A stretch of DNA of 27,547 nt from JBILXY01 sp044378055 (GCA_044378055.1 JBILXY010000013.1:1-27547), one strand, 5' to 3'. Positions 7,603 through 16,102 are shown, numbered from the stretch's first letter. The notes: generated by a model from the sequence alone, not told the origin. Numbers and translations: made by a program.

Positions 7603-8706
7603 CTATTGAGTTACTTTTCTAGGAAGGAAGGCTTTGGTTGGTCTAAAATCGGCTGGTAAACCTCTTACATCAGTGAAATCTTCGGCACCTTTGATTGATT
7701 TAAAGATATTGTAAAAATTCAGCTGAGAACCTGGCGTATAAATATACATGGCACAAGTTATTCCATTTTGTAGAACTATATTTTGACCTTGAATACTAAC
7801 TGTATTTCCTACCTGAAATTGACCTCCGGCTGTAACAAAAGCATAATTTCCACCAATTTTACATTGTTCTGCACGCAACCTTAAAAGCCTAATTGAATAA
7901 TAAAGTTGCTTATAAAAACCCTTAAAGTATTTCCAATCTGGGTTTTCCGGACTTCCATTATACAAGTCGTTGGCATCATAACAAGATCTTGCAATAGCTG
8001 CAGCTCTTTCGTTGAAGTTTGTGCTGGTAGCTCTTGGAATATCTCTACACATGTAACCAACTGCTCTATCTAATCTATATTGCAGGGTGTTTATGCTATT
8101 AAAAGTTCCTGGCTTACCAAGGCTGCAGGCTGAATTGGTATCAGCATCTGGTCTGGAACATGGACCATAGGATAAGCTGTTTTCTTTTTGTATGAATGCG
8201 ATAATGAAAGCTGGATTCATTGGTAATTCACGATTATTTACACACAAATCCTTATAATTAAGATGACAACCATTACCCATATCCTCTCTTGAAAGCATCC
8301 AAATAAATTCAGCTGCACTGATGGTTTGGCCAGTGACTGGGCCCGCTGTAAATTTTGGCTGTAAATATGTAGGTAATTCAGGAAAAGTATTAGTTCTTAA
8401 AAGAAGGTCATTATCAGGATGATCTACACCTAGTCCTGGTAAACCTAATCCAATCTGTATTCTATAGGTGGCAAGAATAGACCCTTGGATTTCAAAATAC
8501 CGCTGAATTTTTTCAATTGAACTGAATTGTAACGGTAATGAGTGAAAATCTTTTTCTTCAAGTACCAAACCTGGGTTATAAGTGTCTGGTAATGACATTA
8601 CTATGGGAGTAAAGTTATAGACAACGGTTAAACTTATCAAAATTGCAAATGCTGCAAAAATTGTGGATAAGTTCTTGATAAAGCTGGGTATTAATCTGGA
8701 AAACAT
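7603..8706 (-). CDS. Membrane-anchored lysozyme-like cell-wall hydrolase (predicted)
   Basis: One N-terminal membrane segment (about 12-34) anchors an exported 330-residue region. It matches a pattern I know from secreted lysozyme/transglycosylase-like proteins: NPAFIIAFIQKENSL (164-178) with E175 as the expected catalytic acid, AVGYMCRD (215-222), FKGFYKQLYYSIRLLR (261-276), and a tail 'FQVGNTVSIQGQNIVLQNGITCAMYIYTP' region (297-325). By analogy it would cleave peptidoglycan glycan strands; this is inference, as no biochemical family can be confirmed by eye. Eight or so cysteines in the outer part suggest disulphides. It is divergent from the giant three-domain gene at 8960, 253 bases away. 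No Shine-Dalgarno sequence precedes the ATG. Confidence 0.65.
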   Translation of the reverse strand: MFSRLIPSFIKNLSTIFAAFAILISLTVVYNFTPIVMSLPDTYNPGLVLEEKDFHSLPLQFSSIEKIQRYFEIQGSILATYRIQIGLGLPGLGVDHPDNDLLLRTNTFPELPTYLQPKFTAGPVTGQTISAAEFIWMLSREDMGNGCHLNYKDLCVNNRELPMNPAFIIAFIQKENSLSYGPCSRPDADTNSACSLGKPGTFNSINTLQYRLDRAVGYMCRDIPRATSTNFNERAAAIARSCYDANDLYNGSPENPDWKYFKGFYKQLYYSIRLLRLRAEQCKIGGNYAFVTAGGQFQVGNTVSIQGQNIVLQNGITCAMYIYTPGSQLNFYNIFKSIKGAEDFTDVRGLPADFRPTKAFLPRKVTQ

Positions 8707-8881
8707 ATTATAAGTTATGGATAAATTTTAAACAAATTTAGTTTTTCACTTCTTGTTTATAAGCTGTGCTAAATTTTTCAACAGTTTTTCTAATCAGTTT
8801 AATCAATGATTTACACATAATTTGTCTTTTCCACAGGTTTTGTCAACATTATTATTAAAATTATATTTATATATTATTAAA
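8662..8881. other. DnaA-box-like cluster with A/T-only tract; possible origin
   Basis: A perfect DnaA box (TTATCCACA on minus, 8662-8670) is followed by TTATCCATA on minus (8716-8724) and TTTTCCACA on plus (8827-8835), each one mismatch from consensus. A 34-base run of only A and T (8848-8881) follows and could act as an unwinding element. The first box lies inside the start of the lysozyme-like gene. No dnaA, dnaN or gyr gene is near, so the origin reading is weak; the tract may simply be promoter-upstream DNA. Confidence 0.25.
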
Positions 8882-8924
8882 GGTTCCCTACACCTAAACC
8901 TCTTTTTTAAAAGAAAATAATCTT

Positions 8925-8953
8925 TTGACCGTACTTGTTTTATAGGCTACAAT
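8925..8953 (+). promoter_or_regulatory. Sigma-70-type promoter for the 8960 gene, leaderless geometry
   Basis: TTGACC (8925-8930), a 17-base spacer and TACAAT (8948-8953) make a near-consensus promoter (5 of 6 in each box). Six bases separate the -10 box from the ATG at 8960, so transcription starting seven bases downstream would begin exactly at the A of the start codon. No Shine-Dalgarno sequence fits. The spacer element TACTTGTTTTA (8932-8942) recurs in the promoter at 4824. Confidence 0.75.
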
Positions 8954-8959
8954 AGGATT

Positions 8960-11900
8960 ATGAATCCTGATGAAGGAACAAACCTAAATTCTAAAAAGAG
9001 TCTTCCTACCGGTAATATTACTAGTACGGTGTTTGATTCTGCTGTTTCAAGTTGGAATGGCAAAGTTGATGGCTTTGAAGATGTCGTAAAAGCTGTAGGT
9101 GGAGTGTTTGATTTGTTTGAAATTGATGAAAGAGGAGAAATAGTTAACCTAGAAAGTCTTTCAAGGCAGATAATGCAGGGAATTGTTTCAACCTCTAATT
9201 CTGACTATAAAGCTGTTGTTGAAAAGCTGTCTGGGTATGTTGAAAGATCTGCTAGAGCTGAATATGAAGAATTAGCCCAGGAAGGTGATTCGGCTTCTCA
9301 ATCTGCTTTGCTGTCAAATAAGATAAATGAAGTTTTGCGTGATTATAAATTATTACCCTATGCTGAAGAACTATTTCCAGATATTAGAACGGTAACTACT
9401 GAAAAGCTTCAGAAAGATGAAGTAAAACCTAAGCCAGCCGCAGCGCCTATTGCTCAGCCGGTTCAACAACAAGAGGAGGAAGAAGAAAAGGAGAAGAAAG
9501 AAGATACTAAGTCGAAAAAGGAGAAAGAGGAGGTTGAAGAAGGAAAGGATCCCAATGAAAAATTAGGTCGTAAAAAAAATAATGAGTTTGAAAATGATGC
9601 TGAAAGGGATATAAGAGAAGGTAAGAAAAAAGAGGGTGAGGCAGAACAAAGCGAAGAAAGTAGCGGAAAAAATCAGCACGACCCAAATGATGTTAAAAAT
9701 AGAAACCAGAATAAGCAACAAAACAATGAAAGTTCATCAGAGGCAAAAGAAGGAGATAATCTAGAGCAACCAAGTAAAGATAGTGTAAGGCAAGAAAAAC
9801 CTTCAGAAGCTAGTTCAGAATCTCCTACAGACCAACCTAATCAAGGCCAAGGTGATGGTAAAAGTTCTACTTCAACAAAAGATAGAACTCCAGAAAAAAA
9901 CCAGGGTCAAAATCAAAGTAACTCTAGTCAACCGAACAAGCCTTCACAAAGCAATACTGGGAATGAAATTCCAAGACAAGGAAACCAGCCACCAGGAAAT
10001 TCTACCCCAAAAGGCACAACACCTGGAAATACAGGCACGCCAAACCCTGACATTCCTTCATCCTCCACACCAACCTCTGGAAACTTTGCACCGGGCAAGG
10101 GCGGTATAGATGGTGGAGGGGGTATTAAAAGACTTTCTTCAGACCCACTTTCTGGGGCCAAGCCATCTATTTCACCGAAAGAGCCTTTAAAACTTCCTAA
10201 GATAAAAACTTTAGATCCAGGAAAATTTAATAAAATATCCGGTCAAGGGTCAATAAATAAATCACTTGGAAATGGCTTAAATAAAGTTGGGCAGCAAGGA
10301 ACAAAATTAGCTACAAACTCGGCTAAGGTTGCTACAAATACTGCCAAAGCAGGGGCTAAGGCAACTGCAGAAGCTGCCAAAGTAGGAGCTAAACTTGCTT
10401 CTCAGGCTGTGCAAGCGGGAGTTAGACTTGCAGCTACAGCTATTGAGGGAATTATAGCTTTTTTAGCACCTTTTGCTCCAATTATCGCCATTATAGCCCT
10501 GATCATAGCTTTGATTTTAGGAATTTTGTTTATAATCGTTGCTTTTGCCTGCCCTGGTATAAATACTTTCGCCCAAAAATCTAGCGAAATTGTGGGTGCC
10601 GATAAATTGGCTTTTAATGATAAACTTGATGACAGATGTAAACCTGCAAACAAAAACCCCTGCGGCCCAGGTTCTGGGAGTGGTACAGTTGATGTAGGAG
10701 CCGGAGCTTTAGGTGTAAAATGTTTAGCAGCGCCTAGAAGTGGAATTATGGCTGAACCTCATGTAAGAGCGCTTGCAAGGGCCTTAAAATATTATGAAAA
10801 CTCTGATGAATATGGGGGACCTGCTAATGGATTGAATTGTTATGGTGCATACCAATTTTGTCCTTTTGGGGCGTGGGCAGACACAACACCAAAGATTGCA
10901 AGTAATCCTTCTAGGTACAATAACACTAGTTTACCAGCAACACCTTATACGGCCACACCTATCCAGCAAGACTTTGCCTTTGCTGCCTATTTCGATGTTC
11001 GTTTCCCTACTGGTTTTGACGATTTAAAAAATGCGGGTACAAATGAAGCTGCTATTTCTGGGATAATGGAAAGTCAAGCATGGTGTAAAGGTTGGACACC
11101 TTTCGGTTCAAGTTCTGGAAGTCCGGGTTGCCCTGCAAATGAAGGAAAAAGAGGCTCACTAATTAAAACTTACTTAAGTTTATTACCTGAAGAACAATCT
11201 GGAAGATGTGGTTCAAAACAAGATGTAATATTTCCTAGTCCAACTGAAAAAATTAGTAAAATTGATGGTAAAAAAAGTTCAGACTTCTTCGCTTTTAATC
11301 CTTTTGGAAGTGTGGAGGTGCAGGCACAAACTTCAAAATATGATTGGATTGCTGATGGAGGTTCTTTTGATGGTCTTTCACTAAAACAGAATGGAAAATT
11401 TACCAGTGCAGATTCTGGAAGTGGCGGAATTGATATAACTATTGCAGAGCCTGGAAAACCTTATGAACAGTCTAGAAATACACCAGTAGTTTCACACCTA
11501 GATGGAGTAATCACCTTTGTTACAACAGGGCAAGATAATGCCAAATCTGGCTATGGAAATCAGGTTGGTGTTTATTATCCTTCAACCAATACTACAGCTG
11601 TATTTTCTCATTTGGAATCTGTAAATGTTACAGCTGGGCAATCTGTTTCACCAGGATCTTTGATGGGTAGACAAGGTTCAACAGGAAGCACCAGGGGAGG
11701 TGATGATGGAACAGGGAAGGGTTTTGTGCATATTGATTTACGCTTATTTGATGGAAAAATTACCGAAGATAGTGGTAATTCAATTGATGGATTCGATAAT
11801 CGCTATAACACTTTTGTAAATAGTTGGCTAGATTATTACGCTGCAAATTCGCAGAAAATAATTGCTAGTAACTTTTCACCAACCGCCACTTTAGCAAGTA

Positions 11901-12463
11901 ACACTTCTTCATCTTCAAACCCTTGCCCTACTGGTAGCATAAGTTCTGCAGTTGGTGTTGGAAGCTCAACCTTACTTGAAGAAGCAAGAAGAAGGGCTTC
12001 GGGAAAGCCTGCCTTAGGAAAGTGTTATGATTCTCAGGTCGGTGTTGCCTCCTATATAAACAATGTTGGTTTTGCTGGCATAAAACCAGGTGAATTTTTA
12101 ACTCAACCAATGGTTGGTGATCAAGGTTGCGCTGTTGGTTTTGCTGAACACTATAACTATAATAATGGAGAATTTGCCAAAAAACAGGGTATCGTGAATT
12201 TATTGGATGCTAATCCTAATTTAAGCCCTTACAATGCACCTGCAGGAGCAATTGTTGTTGTAACAGCTGGTTCACCTGGAACTGCACATCCTTTCTGTGG
12301 TGATATTGCAGTGGCTGCTGGAGGTGGCAAATTCTACAATGATGGAGAAATGAGTTATGGTGGGCCAGAAGCGTGGAATGGAAATAAAGGTGGTTCTGGT
12401 AGGGTTTTGGGTATTTATGTTCCAGCTACTGGGGTTAATGCCTTGCCTTCAAAATCAGTATAA
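8960..12463 (+). CDS. Giant one-span envelope protein with lysozyme-like, degenerate M23 and possible cysteine-peptidase domains
   Basis: The 1167 residues fall into clear parts. A folded-looking N-terminus (1-150) is followed by a charged Glu/Lys-rich then Gln/Asn/Ser/Pro-rich low-complexity region (about 150-420). An alanine-rich helix with AK.AT/AKAGAK repeats (447-494) leads to one long membrane segment (497-531). Outside lie a lysozyme-like domain (590-750, ALKYYENSD with E613, then YGAYQF at 628-633), an M23/LytM-like domain (about 800-960), and a C-terminal domain with GKCYDSQV (C1022) and AHPFCGDIAV (H1110), as in CHAP/NlpC-type peptidases. In the M23 part H884 and H924 and the metal ligand D825 are kept, but the two zinc histidines are replaced by S821 and D926. 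It is probably a cell-wall remodelling or secretion-associated hydrolase. Two one-span genes follow on the same strand. Confidence 0.75.
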   Translation: MNPDEGTNLNSKKSLPTGNITSTVFDSAVSSWNGKVDGFEDVVKAVGGVFDLFEIDERGEIVNLESLSRQIMQGIVSTSNSDYKAVVEKLSGYVERSARAEYEELAQEGDSASQSALLSNKINEVLRDYKLLPYAEELFPDIRTVTTEKLQKDEVKPKPAAAPIAQPVQQQEEEEEKEKKEDTKSKKEKEEVEEGKDPNEKLGRKKNNEFENDAERDIREGKKKEGEAEQSEESSGKNQHDPNDVKNRNQNKQQNNESSSEAKEGDNLEQPSKDSVRQEKPSEASSESPTDQPNQGQGDGKSSTSTKDRTPEKNQGQNQSNSSQPNKPSQSNTGNEIPRQGNQPPGNSTPKGTTPGNTGTPNPDIPSSSTPTSGNFAPGKGGIDGGGGIKRLSSDPLSGAKPSISPKEPLKLPKIKTLDPGKFNKISGQGSINKSLGNGLNKVGQQGTKLATNSAKVATNTAKAGAKATAEAAKVGAKLASQAVQAGVRLAATAIEGIIAFLAPFAPIIAIIALIIALILGILFIIVAFACPGINTFAQKSSEIVGADKLAFNDKLDDRCKPANKNPCGPGSGSGTVDVGAGALGVKCLAAPRSGIMAEPHVRALARALKYYENSDEYGGPANGLNCYGAYQFCPFGAWADTTPKIASNPSRYNNTSLPATPYTATPIQQDFAFAAYFDVRFPTGFDDLKNAGTNEAAISGIMESQAWCKGWTPFGSSSGSPGCPANEGKRGSLIKTYLSLLPEEQSGRCGSKQDVIFPSPTEKISKIDGKKSSDFFAFNPFGSVEVQAQTSKYDWIADGGSFDGLSLKQNGKFTSADSGSGGIDITIAEPGKPYEQSRNTPVVSHLDGVITFVTTGQDNAKSGYGNQVGVYYPSTNTTAVFSHLESVNVTAGQSVSPGSLMGRQGSTGSTRGGDDGTGKGFVHIDLRLFDGKITEDSGNSIDGFDNRYNTFVNSWLDYYAANSQKIIASNFSPTATLASNTSSSSNPCPTGSISSAVGVGSSTLLEEARRRASGKPALGKCYDSQVGVASYINNVGFAGIKPGEFLTQPMVGDQGCAVGFAEHYNYNNGEFAKKQGIVNLLDANPNLSPYNAPAGAIVVVTAGSPGTAHPFCGDIAVAAGGGKFYNDGEMSYGGPEAWNGNKGGSGRVLGIYVPATGVNALPSKSV

Positions 12464-12474
12464 AATATAAATGT

Positions 12475-13164
12475 ATGAAATTTTCTAGAAATCAAATTAT
12501 TATTGCAGCACTAATTATTGTGCTAATTGCAGGTATTGGCATCTATTTTTTTACTAGGAATAATTCCTCCACCGCTTCAAACAATCCCAATACTAATCAA
12601 AACACTGTTTCAATACCATCCACACCATTGGCCAAAGTAGAGCCTCCTTCAACTGTAGATTTTACTAGTTACAAAGTAGCAACCCTTAAAGATGGTCGGC
12701 AGATGCTTTTAGTTCCAAAAGAATTAACCACCCGAGAACCCTTTGCTTCAGCCATAACAAGAAATAAGATAGGATCAAGTTCGTTAAATTCTAAAGTTTA
12801 TTTTACCTTTAATCCAACCACCAGTGGTGTAGAATTTGTTAACGGATATTTAAATAATTTTGCTTTGCTGAATATTAAGAATTCTGAATATTGGTTTTTC
12901 TCATTAACCAATCAAGATGGAACTGAATCTTTATTTTACTCACTTCCTGATTTTTCAAAACAAACTAAAATTACTGAATTTCCTTCGTTTGCAATTGTGA
13001 ATATACAATCTTTGCCGACACTAGTTAAAGTAACTGCAAACACAGCCCAAAGAGGGGAAAAACTGGAGGTATATAATATAGATTTTACCTCTGCGGGGGT
13101 TATTTCAAACTCTGAAACCAAATTTGAACCGTTAATTCAACCCATTGTAACTTTACAGAAATAG
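12475..13164 (+). CDS. Hypothetical one-span membrane protein, 229 aa
   Basis: I do not recognise the family. One N-terminal membrane segment (about 8-25) is followed by a Ser/Thr/Asn-rich linker (27-55) and a beta-rich domain facing outwards. It starts 11 bases after the stop of the giant envelope protein on the same strand and so probably belongs to its transcript. An ATG at 12471 is out of frame; the ATG at 12475 opens this frame. No Shine-Dalgarno sequence precedes it. The position suggests a partner of the wall hydrolase. Confidence 0.65.
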   Translation: MKFSRNQIIIAALIIVLIAGIGIYFFTRNNSSTASNNPNTNQNTVSIPSTPLAKVEPPSTVDFTSYKVATLKDGRQMLLVPKELTTREPFASAITRNKIGSSSLNSKVYFTFNPTTSGVEFVNGYLNNFALLNIKNSEYWFFSLTNQDGTESLFYSLPDFSKQTKITEFPSFAIVNIQSLPTLVKVTANTAQRGEKLEVYNIDFTSAGVISNSETKFEPLIQPIVTLQK

Positions 13165-13186
13165 TTAGAAGTAAATTACTTCCAGT

Positions 13187-13891
13187 ATGATAAATAAACC
13201 AAAAAGAAATACTAATCTAATTTTTTTTATTGGTTTGCCAGTGCTAATTTCGCTGACAATAATTTTAAATTTTTATTGGAGTAACAAAAGTGCCTTTAGT
13301 AATTACGGTGTAGATTTATTGTCTGAAAAAATAAAATCTAGCGTTTCAGGGTTTGTAAGTTTTGATAATATTGATGGGTTTATTTCGCTGCAATTAACAA
13401 AAACTGAAGAACTAGATAGGTTTACTTTATCTAAATTAAGCGATGGAAATAGAATTTTATCTATTTATGATATGAACCAAAAAGAGGTGAAGTTTATACT
13501 TTTGTTGTACCCTGAAATTAAGAATTTACCGGATACCCAACAAAAAGTTTTTTATTACCAAGAATCAACAAAAAGCTTAATTTATTTAGATAATAAATGG
13601 TTAAGTTTTCCTGAAAATGCCAAAATTCAAGATGTTAGGGAGTATGTTTCCAATCAGCAGCTTTATTGGATAACCCAAGAGTCAAACAGACTGGTTATCT
13701 CTAAACCATTTCTCCAAAAGGCAGTGGCAATTAAACTTATGGATAGCACTAATAAAGAGCTTATTATCTCAGAAATATCAGCAATTTCGGAAAATGAAGT
13801 ATGTGTAAAACTTGTGGATAACTTGTCTGATAAACCTAAAAAAGAAAGTTGCTTCGAGATAAAACCCGATGGGGAAAATAAGCAGTCGTAG
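13187..13891 (+). CDS. Hypothetical one-span membrane protein, 234 aa
   Basis: I do not recognise the family. A basic N-terminus (KPKRN) and one membrane segment (about 10-30) precede an outward-facing, beta-rich domain. Its layout mirrors the preceding 229-residue protein although the sequences are not visibly alike. It starts 22 bases after that gene and ends just before a strong hairpin at 13893. It is probably the third gene of the envelope operon that begins at 8960. A DnaA-box-like TGTGGATAA lies at 13813-13821 within the frame and is likely chance. Confidence 0.65.
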   Translation: MINKPKRNTNLIFFIGLPVLISLTIILNFYWSNKSAFSNYGVDLLSEKIKSSVSGFVSFDNIDGFISLQLTKTEELDRFTLSKLSDGNRILSIYDMNQKEVKFILLLYPEIKNLPDTQQKVFYYQESTKSLIYLDNKWLSFPENAKIQDVREYVSNQQLYWITQESNRLVISKPFLQKAVAIKLMDSTNKELIISEISAISENEVCVKLVDNLSDKPKKESCFEIKPDGENKQS

Positions 13892-13892
13892 C

Positions 13893-13909
13893 GGAGACTC
13901 CTAGTCTCC
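13893..13909. terminator. Hairpin between convergent genes
   Basis: GGAGACT (13893-13899), loop CCT, and AGTCTCC (13903-13909) form a perfect seven-pair stem two bases after the stop at 13891. No T-run follows on the plus strand; on the minus strand the distance to the hydrolase stop at 13953 is about 43 bases. It may stop or protect transcripts from either side, or be a short repeat. Confidence 0.5.
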
Positions 13910-13952
13910 AAATTCAGTAAATTTAAGCTACCTCTAAATCTCTTATTTTTAT

Positions 13953-14789
13953 CTAATTTATCACCTCGCCGGCTTCTTGTAATACTTTTTTCACATTAAA
14001 ATCAGAGTGAGTATATTCGTCCATTTCAATTAATTTTTTATCTTCAGATTTGAAATAAGTAAACAATTTTCTTCCTTCTTCTGGTGGAACGGTAAGGTCT
14101 TTTTTATAAACAAACTGGCGAACTGGGATGGTAACTTTCTTGGCGTATTCTGCTGAATTAAGTGTGTTTCCTGCAAAAACACAGAAGATAGTATATTGAT
14201 TGTAACACATGCTTTGAACGCTGCTAAAAGTATTTACCACAATTAATTTCTTGGCTTTTGGTTTCTGGCTAGCAAGATAAGTGGCAGTAGATCCACCAAG
14301 TGAGTGACCAAAGATTAGAATTTTATCTTCAGGAACTTTTTTAACATTAACTAAATAATCATAAGCTAAAATAGTTGTTTCCAAAGCATTTTCTGGGCTA
14401 GGATCACCTTCCGATTCATGATAACCTGGGTAGGCCGGTGAAAGTACACTTCCATAGAGTTTCAGGTCGGGGAAAAACTGAGGTAATCTGCCTGCGTTTC
14501 CGTGTAAATAAAGCACAACTTTATCGGTGTTTGGGTTTGGAAAATACCACATTGATATATTTTGGCCTGCTTTGTTTCGTACAAAACTTAGTTCATAACC
14601 AAAGGCCGGAACAGGGGCCCATGAAACTTTGTTATTAAAAATTAAAGTGGTCGATTGGGTGTATAAAAATGTAGAAAAAGCTAACCAGAATACTATCAAA
14701 GCAGCGATTGTAGTCACCCAAAATTTCCAGGATTTTGCCTTCTCAAGAAGAGCATTTAAGCTGCTAACTAGTGTGGGATTTAATGTCAT
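13953..14789 (-). CDS. Membrane-anchored alpha/beta hydrolase
   Basis: A serine hydrolase of the alpha/beta fold, similar in style to the Bem46/ABHD13 group. An N-terminal membrane segment (about 22-44) anchors it. LHGNAG (95-100) supplies the oxyanion hole; the nucleophile elbow is GHSLGGS (161-167) with S163; D231 (KKDLTVP) and H261 (EYTHSDF) complete the triad. Substrate is unknown; the family includes esterases, lipases and thioesterases. It is convergent with the envelope operon and divergent from htpX, 133 bases away. There is no Shine-Dalgarno sequence before the ATG. Confidence 0.85.
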   Translation of the reverse strand: MTLNPTLVSSLNALLEKAKSWKFWVTTIAALIVFWLAFSTFLYTQSTTLIFNNKVSWAPVPAFGYELSFVRNKAGQNISMWYFPNPNTDKVVLYLHGNAGRLPQFFPDLKLYGSVLSPAYPGYHESEGDPSPENALETTILAYDYLVNVKKVPEDKILIFGHSLGGSTATYLASQKPKAKKLIVVNTFSSVQSMCYNQYTIFCVFAGNTLNSAEYAKKVTIPVRQFVYKKDLTVPPEEGRKLFTYFKSEDKKLIEMDEYTHSDFNVKKVLQEAGEVIN

Positions 14790-14809
14790 AAATTATAGAT
14801 TATTTAACT

Positions 14810-14838
14810 TCAATAAACTCACCAAGTGTATTTGTCAA
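14810..14838 (-). promoter_or_regulatory. Candidate promoter for the alpha/beta hydrolase
   Basis: A consensus TTGACA on minus (14833-14838) and a 17-base spacer lead to TATTGA (14810-14815), a weak -10 box. The implied leader is about a dozen bases long. A TATAAT on minus at 14792-14797 has no -35 partner at a usual distance and sits too close to the ATG. Confidence 0.4.
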
Positions 14839-14922
14839 CGATATTATATCTCCGACGCATTTATAATATACTACCGGTACTTTACAATTTTGAATTTAAC
14901 AGAGAATTTCAATTATCAACCT

Positions 14923-15807
14923 ATGACTTCTGCTTATTCTGTTCAAAACCGTAATCAACGAAATACCTGGATTTTAATTTTATTGTTTGTTGGATTAGTT
15001 TCTGCATTATTTTACTTTTTTGCTTGGTATTATAAATCTCCTTTCATTGCAGTCTTTGGTTTAATTCTTTCTTTCGGACAAGCTTTTGCAGCCTATTTTT
15101 TTGGCGATAAAATTGCTTTAACTGTGGCTGGAGCTAAAGAAGTAGATTCAAAGGAAGCTGGGCAATTACATGTATTAGTTGAAAATTTATCTAAAGTTGC
15201 AGGAATTCCTAAGCCTAAAATTTTTGTTTCCCCAGATGAATCGGCTAATGCTTTTGCTTGTGGAAGAGACCCGGAACATGCCAGCGTTTGTGTTAATGTA
15301 GGATTGTTAAAAATTTTAAACAAAGCTGAATTGGAAGGAGTATTAGCCCACGAAATTTCTCATATTAAAAACCGAGATATTTTGGTAATGACAGTAACTA
15401 TGGTTCTATCTTCCTTAATCAGTTTTCTAGCCGATATTGGTTTTAGATTAAGCTTTTTCAGTGGTGGAAGAAACAAGGAAAGCAACTCTCCAATAGTATT
15501 AATTTTATATTTGGTAACTATCGCCCTAGCACCATTTATTGCCATTCTAATTCAAATGGCTGTTTCCCGTTCCCGTGAATATTTAGCCGACGCCAGTGCT
15601 GTTGTTTTAACCCGTTACCCTGAAGGGTTAGTTTCCGCCTTAAACAAGCTTTATACTTCCCCAGTTCCAACAAGTCACTATGCTACCAGTATGAATCACT
15701 TTTACATCTCTCCGCCTAAGAAGAAATTTGGTGAAAAAGTTAACAGTTTATTCAGCACCCATCCACCACTAGAAGAAAGAATAGCTGCCCTAGAAAAAAT
15801 GGCCTAA
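14923..15807 (+). CDS. htpX: Zinc metalloprotease HtpX
   Basis: HtpX is a membrane M48 protease that degrades misfolded membrane proteins. This 294-residue form has the usual plan: two N-terminal membrane segments (about 16-36 and 40-62), the zinc motif HEISH (H143, E144, H147), two further hydrophobic segments (about 155-176 and 190-212), and the third zinc ligand E219 in SREYLADA. I place the start at 14923 because it gives the family's typical N-terminus; the frame stays open upstream, but that extension (to 14629) overlaps the divergent hydrolase gene and adds unrelated residues. No Shine-Dalgarno sequence is present. The gene is convergent with the next, 13 bases away. Confidence 0.93.
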   Translation: MTSAYSVQNRNQRNTWILILLFVGLVSALFYFFAWYYKSPFIAVFGLILSFGQAFAAYFFGDKIALTVAGAKEVDSKEAGQLHVLVENLSKVAGIPKPKIFVSPDESANAFACGRDPEHASVCVNVGLLKILNKAELEGVLAHEISHIKNRDILVMTVTMVLSSLISFLADIGFRLSFFSGGRNKESNSPIVLILYLVTIALAPFIAILIQMAVSRSREYLADASAVVLTRYPEGLVSALNKLYTSPVPTSHYATSMNHFYISPPKKKFGEKVNSLFSTHPPLEERIAALEKMA

Positions 15808-15820
15808 AACTTAGACCACT

Positions 15821-16096
15821 TTAATTTTTATGTGCTGTATCTTCATAAGAAGAACAAATACTCTCTATTACTTCAGAAGTAGCATTAAGACTTTCTAGAA
15901 ACTTTGTCCATAATTCCTGCGACACCTGGCTTGGAAAATCTTGTTTTAATTGAATAAATATTGTTTTTATCGCAATCAAAGTATACTTCTGACCAGGAAA
16001 AGATTTAACAATGATATTAACTGTACTCTCTGTTAAACCTAAATCTAATAATTTAATTCTCATCTCTTGTTCATTAGGAAATTTAAATGTTTTCAC
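15821..16096 (-). CDS. Small hypothetical protein, 91 aa
   Basis: I do not recognise this mostly helical, soluble protein. It begins with GTG at 16094-16096, six bases after a strong Shine-Dalgarno AAGGAG (16103-16108), which fixes the start. This is one of only two genes in the window with such a site. It has no membrane segment or signal peptide. The 83-residue gene upstream shows a similar E[LM]W..[FI]L motif near the C-terminal third, which hints at distant kinship, but this is weak. The hairpin at 16166-16189 separates the two genes. Confidence 0.6.
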   Translation of the reverse strand: MKTFKFPNEQEMRIKLLDLGLTESTVNIIVKSFPGQKYTLIAIKTIFIQLKQDFPSQVSQELWTKFLESLNATSEVIESICSSYEDTAHKN

Positions 16097-16102
16097 AAAT
16101 CA

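Noticed and set aside
9852..10109. Open frame inside the low-complexity part of the giant envelope gene
   Set aside because: It lies wholly within the 1167-residue frame and reflects repetitive codons.
13813..13821. Perfect DnaA box inside the 234-residue gene
   Set aside because: It is isolated within coding sequence, far from the cluster at 8662-8835, and one such 9-mer by chance in this window is plausible.
14792..14797. TATAAT on minus beside the hydrolase ATG as its -10 box
   Set aside because: It is one base from ATG and has no -35 at a usual distance; the TTGACA at 14833 fits TATTGA better.
15093..15545. Antisense open frames over htpX
   Set aside because: They mirror the codon bias of a confidently identified gene and carry no features.
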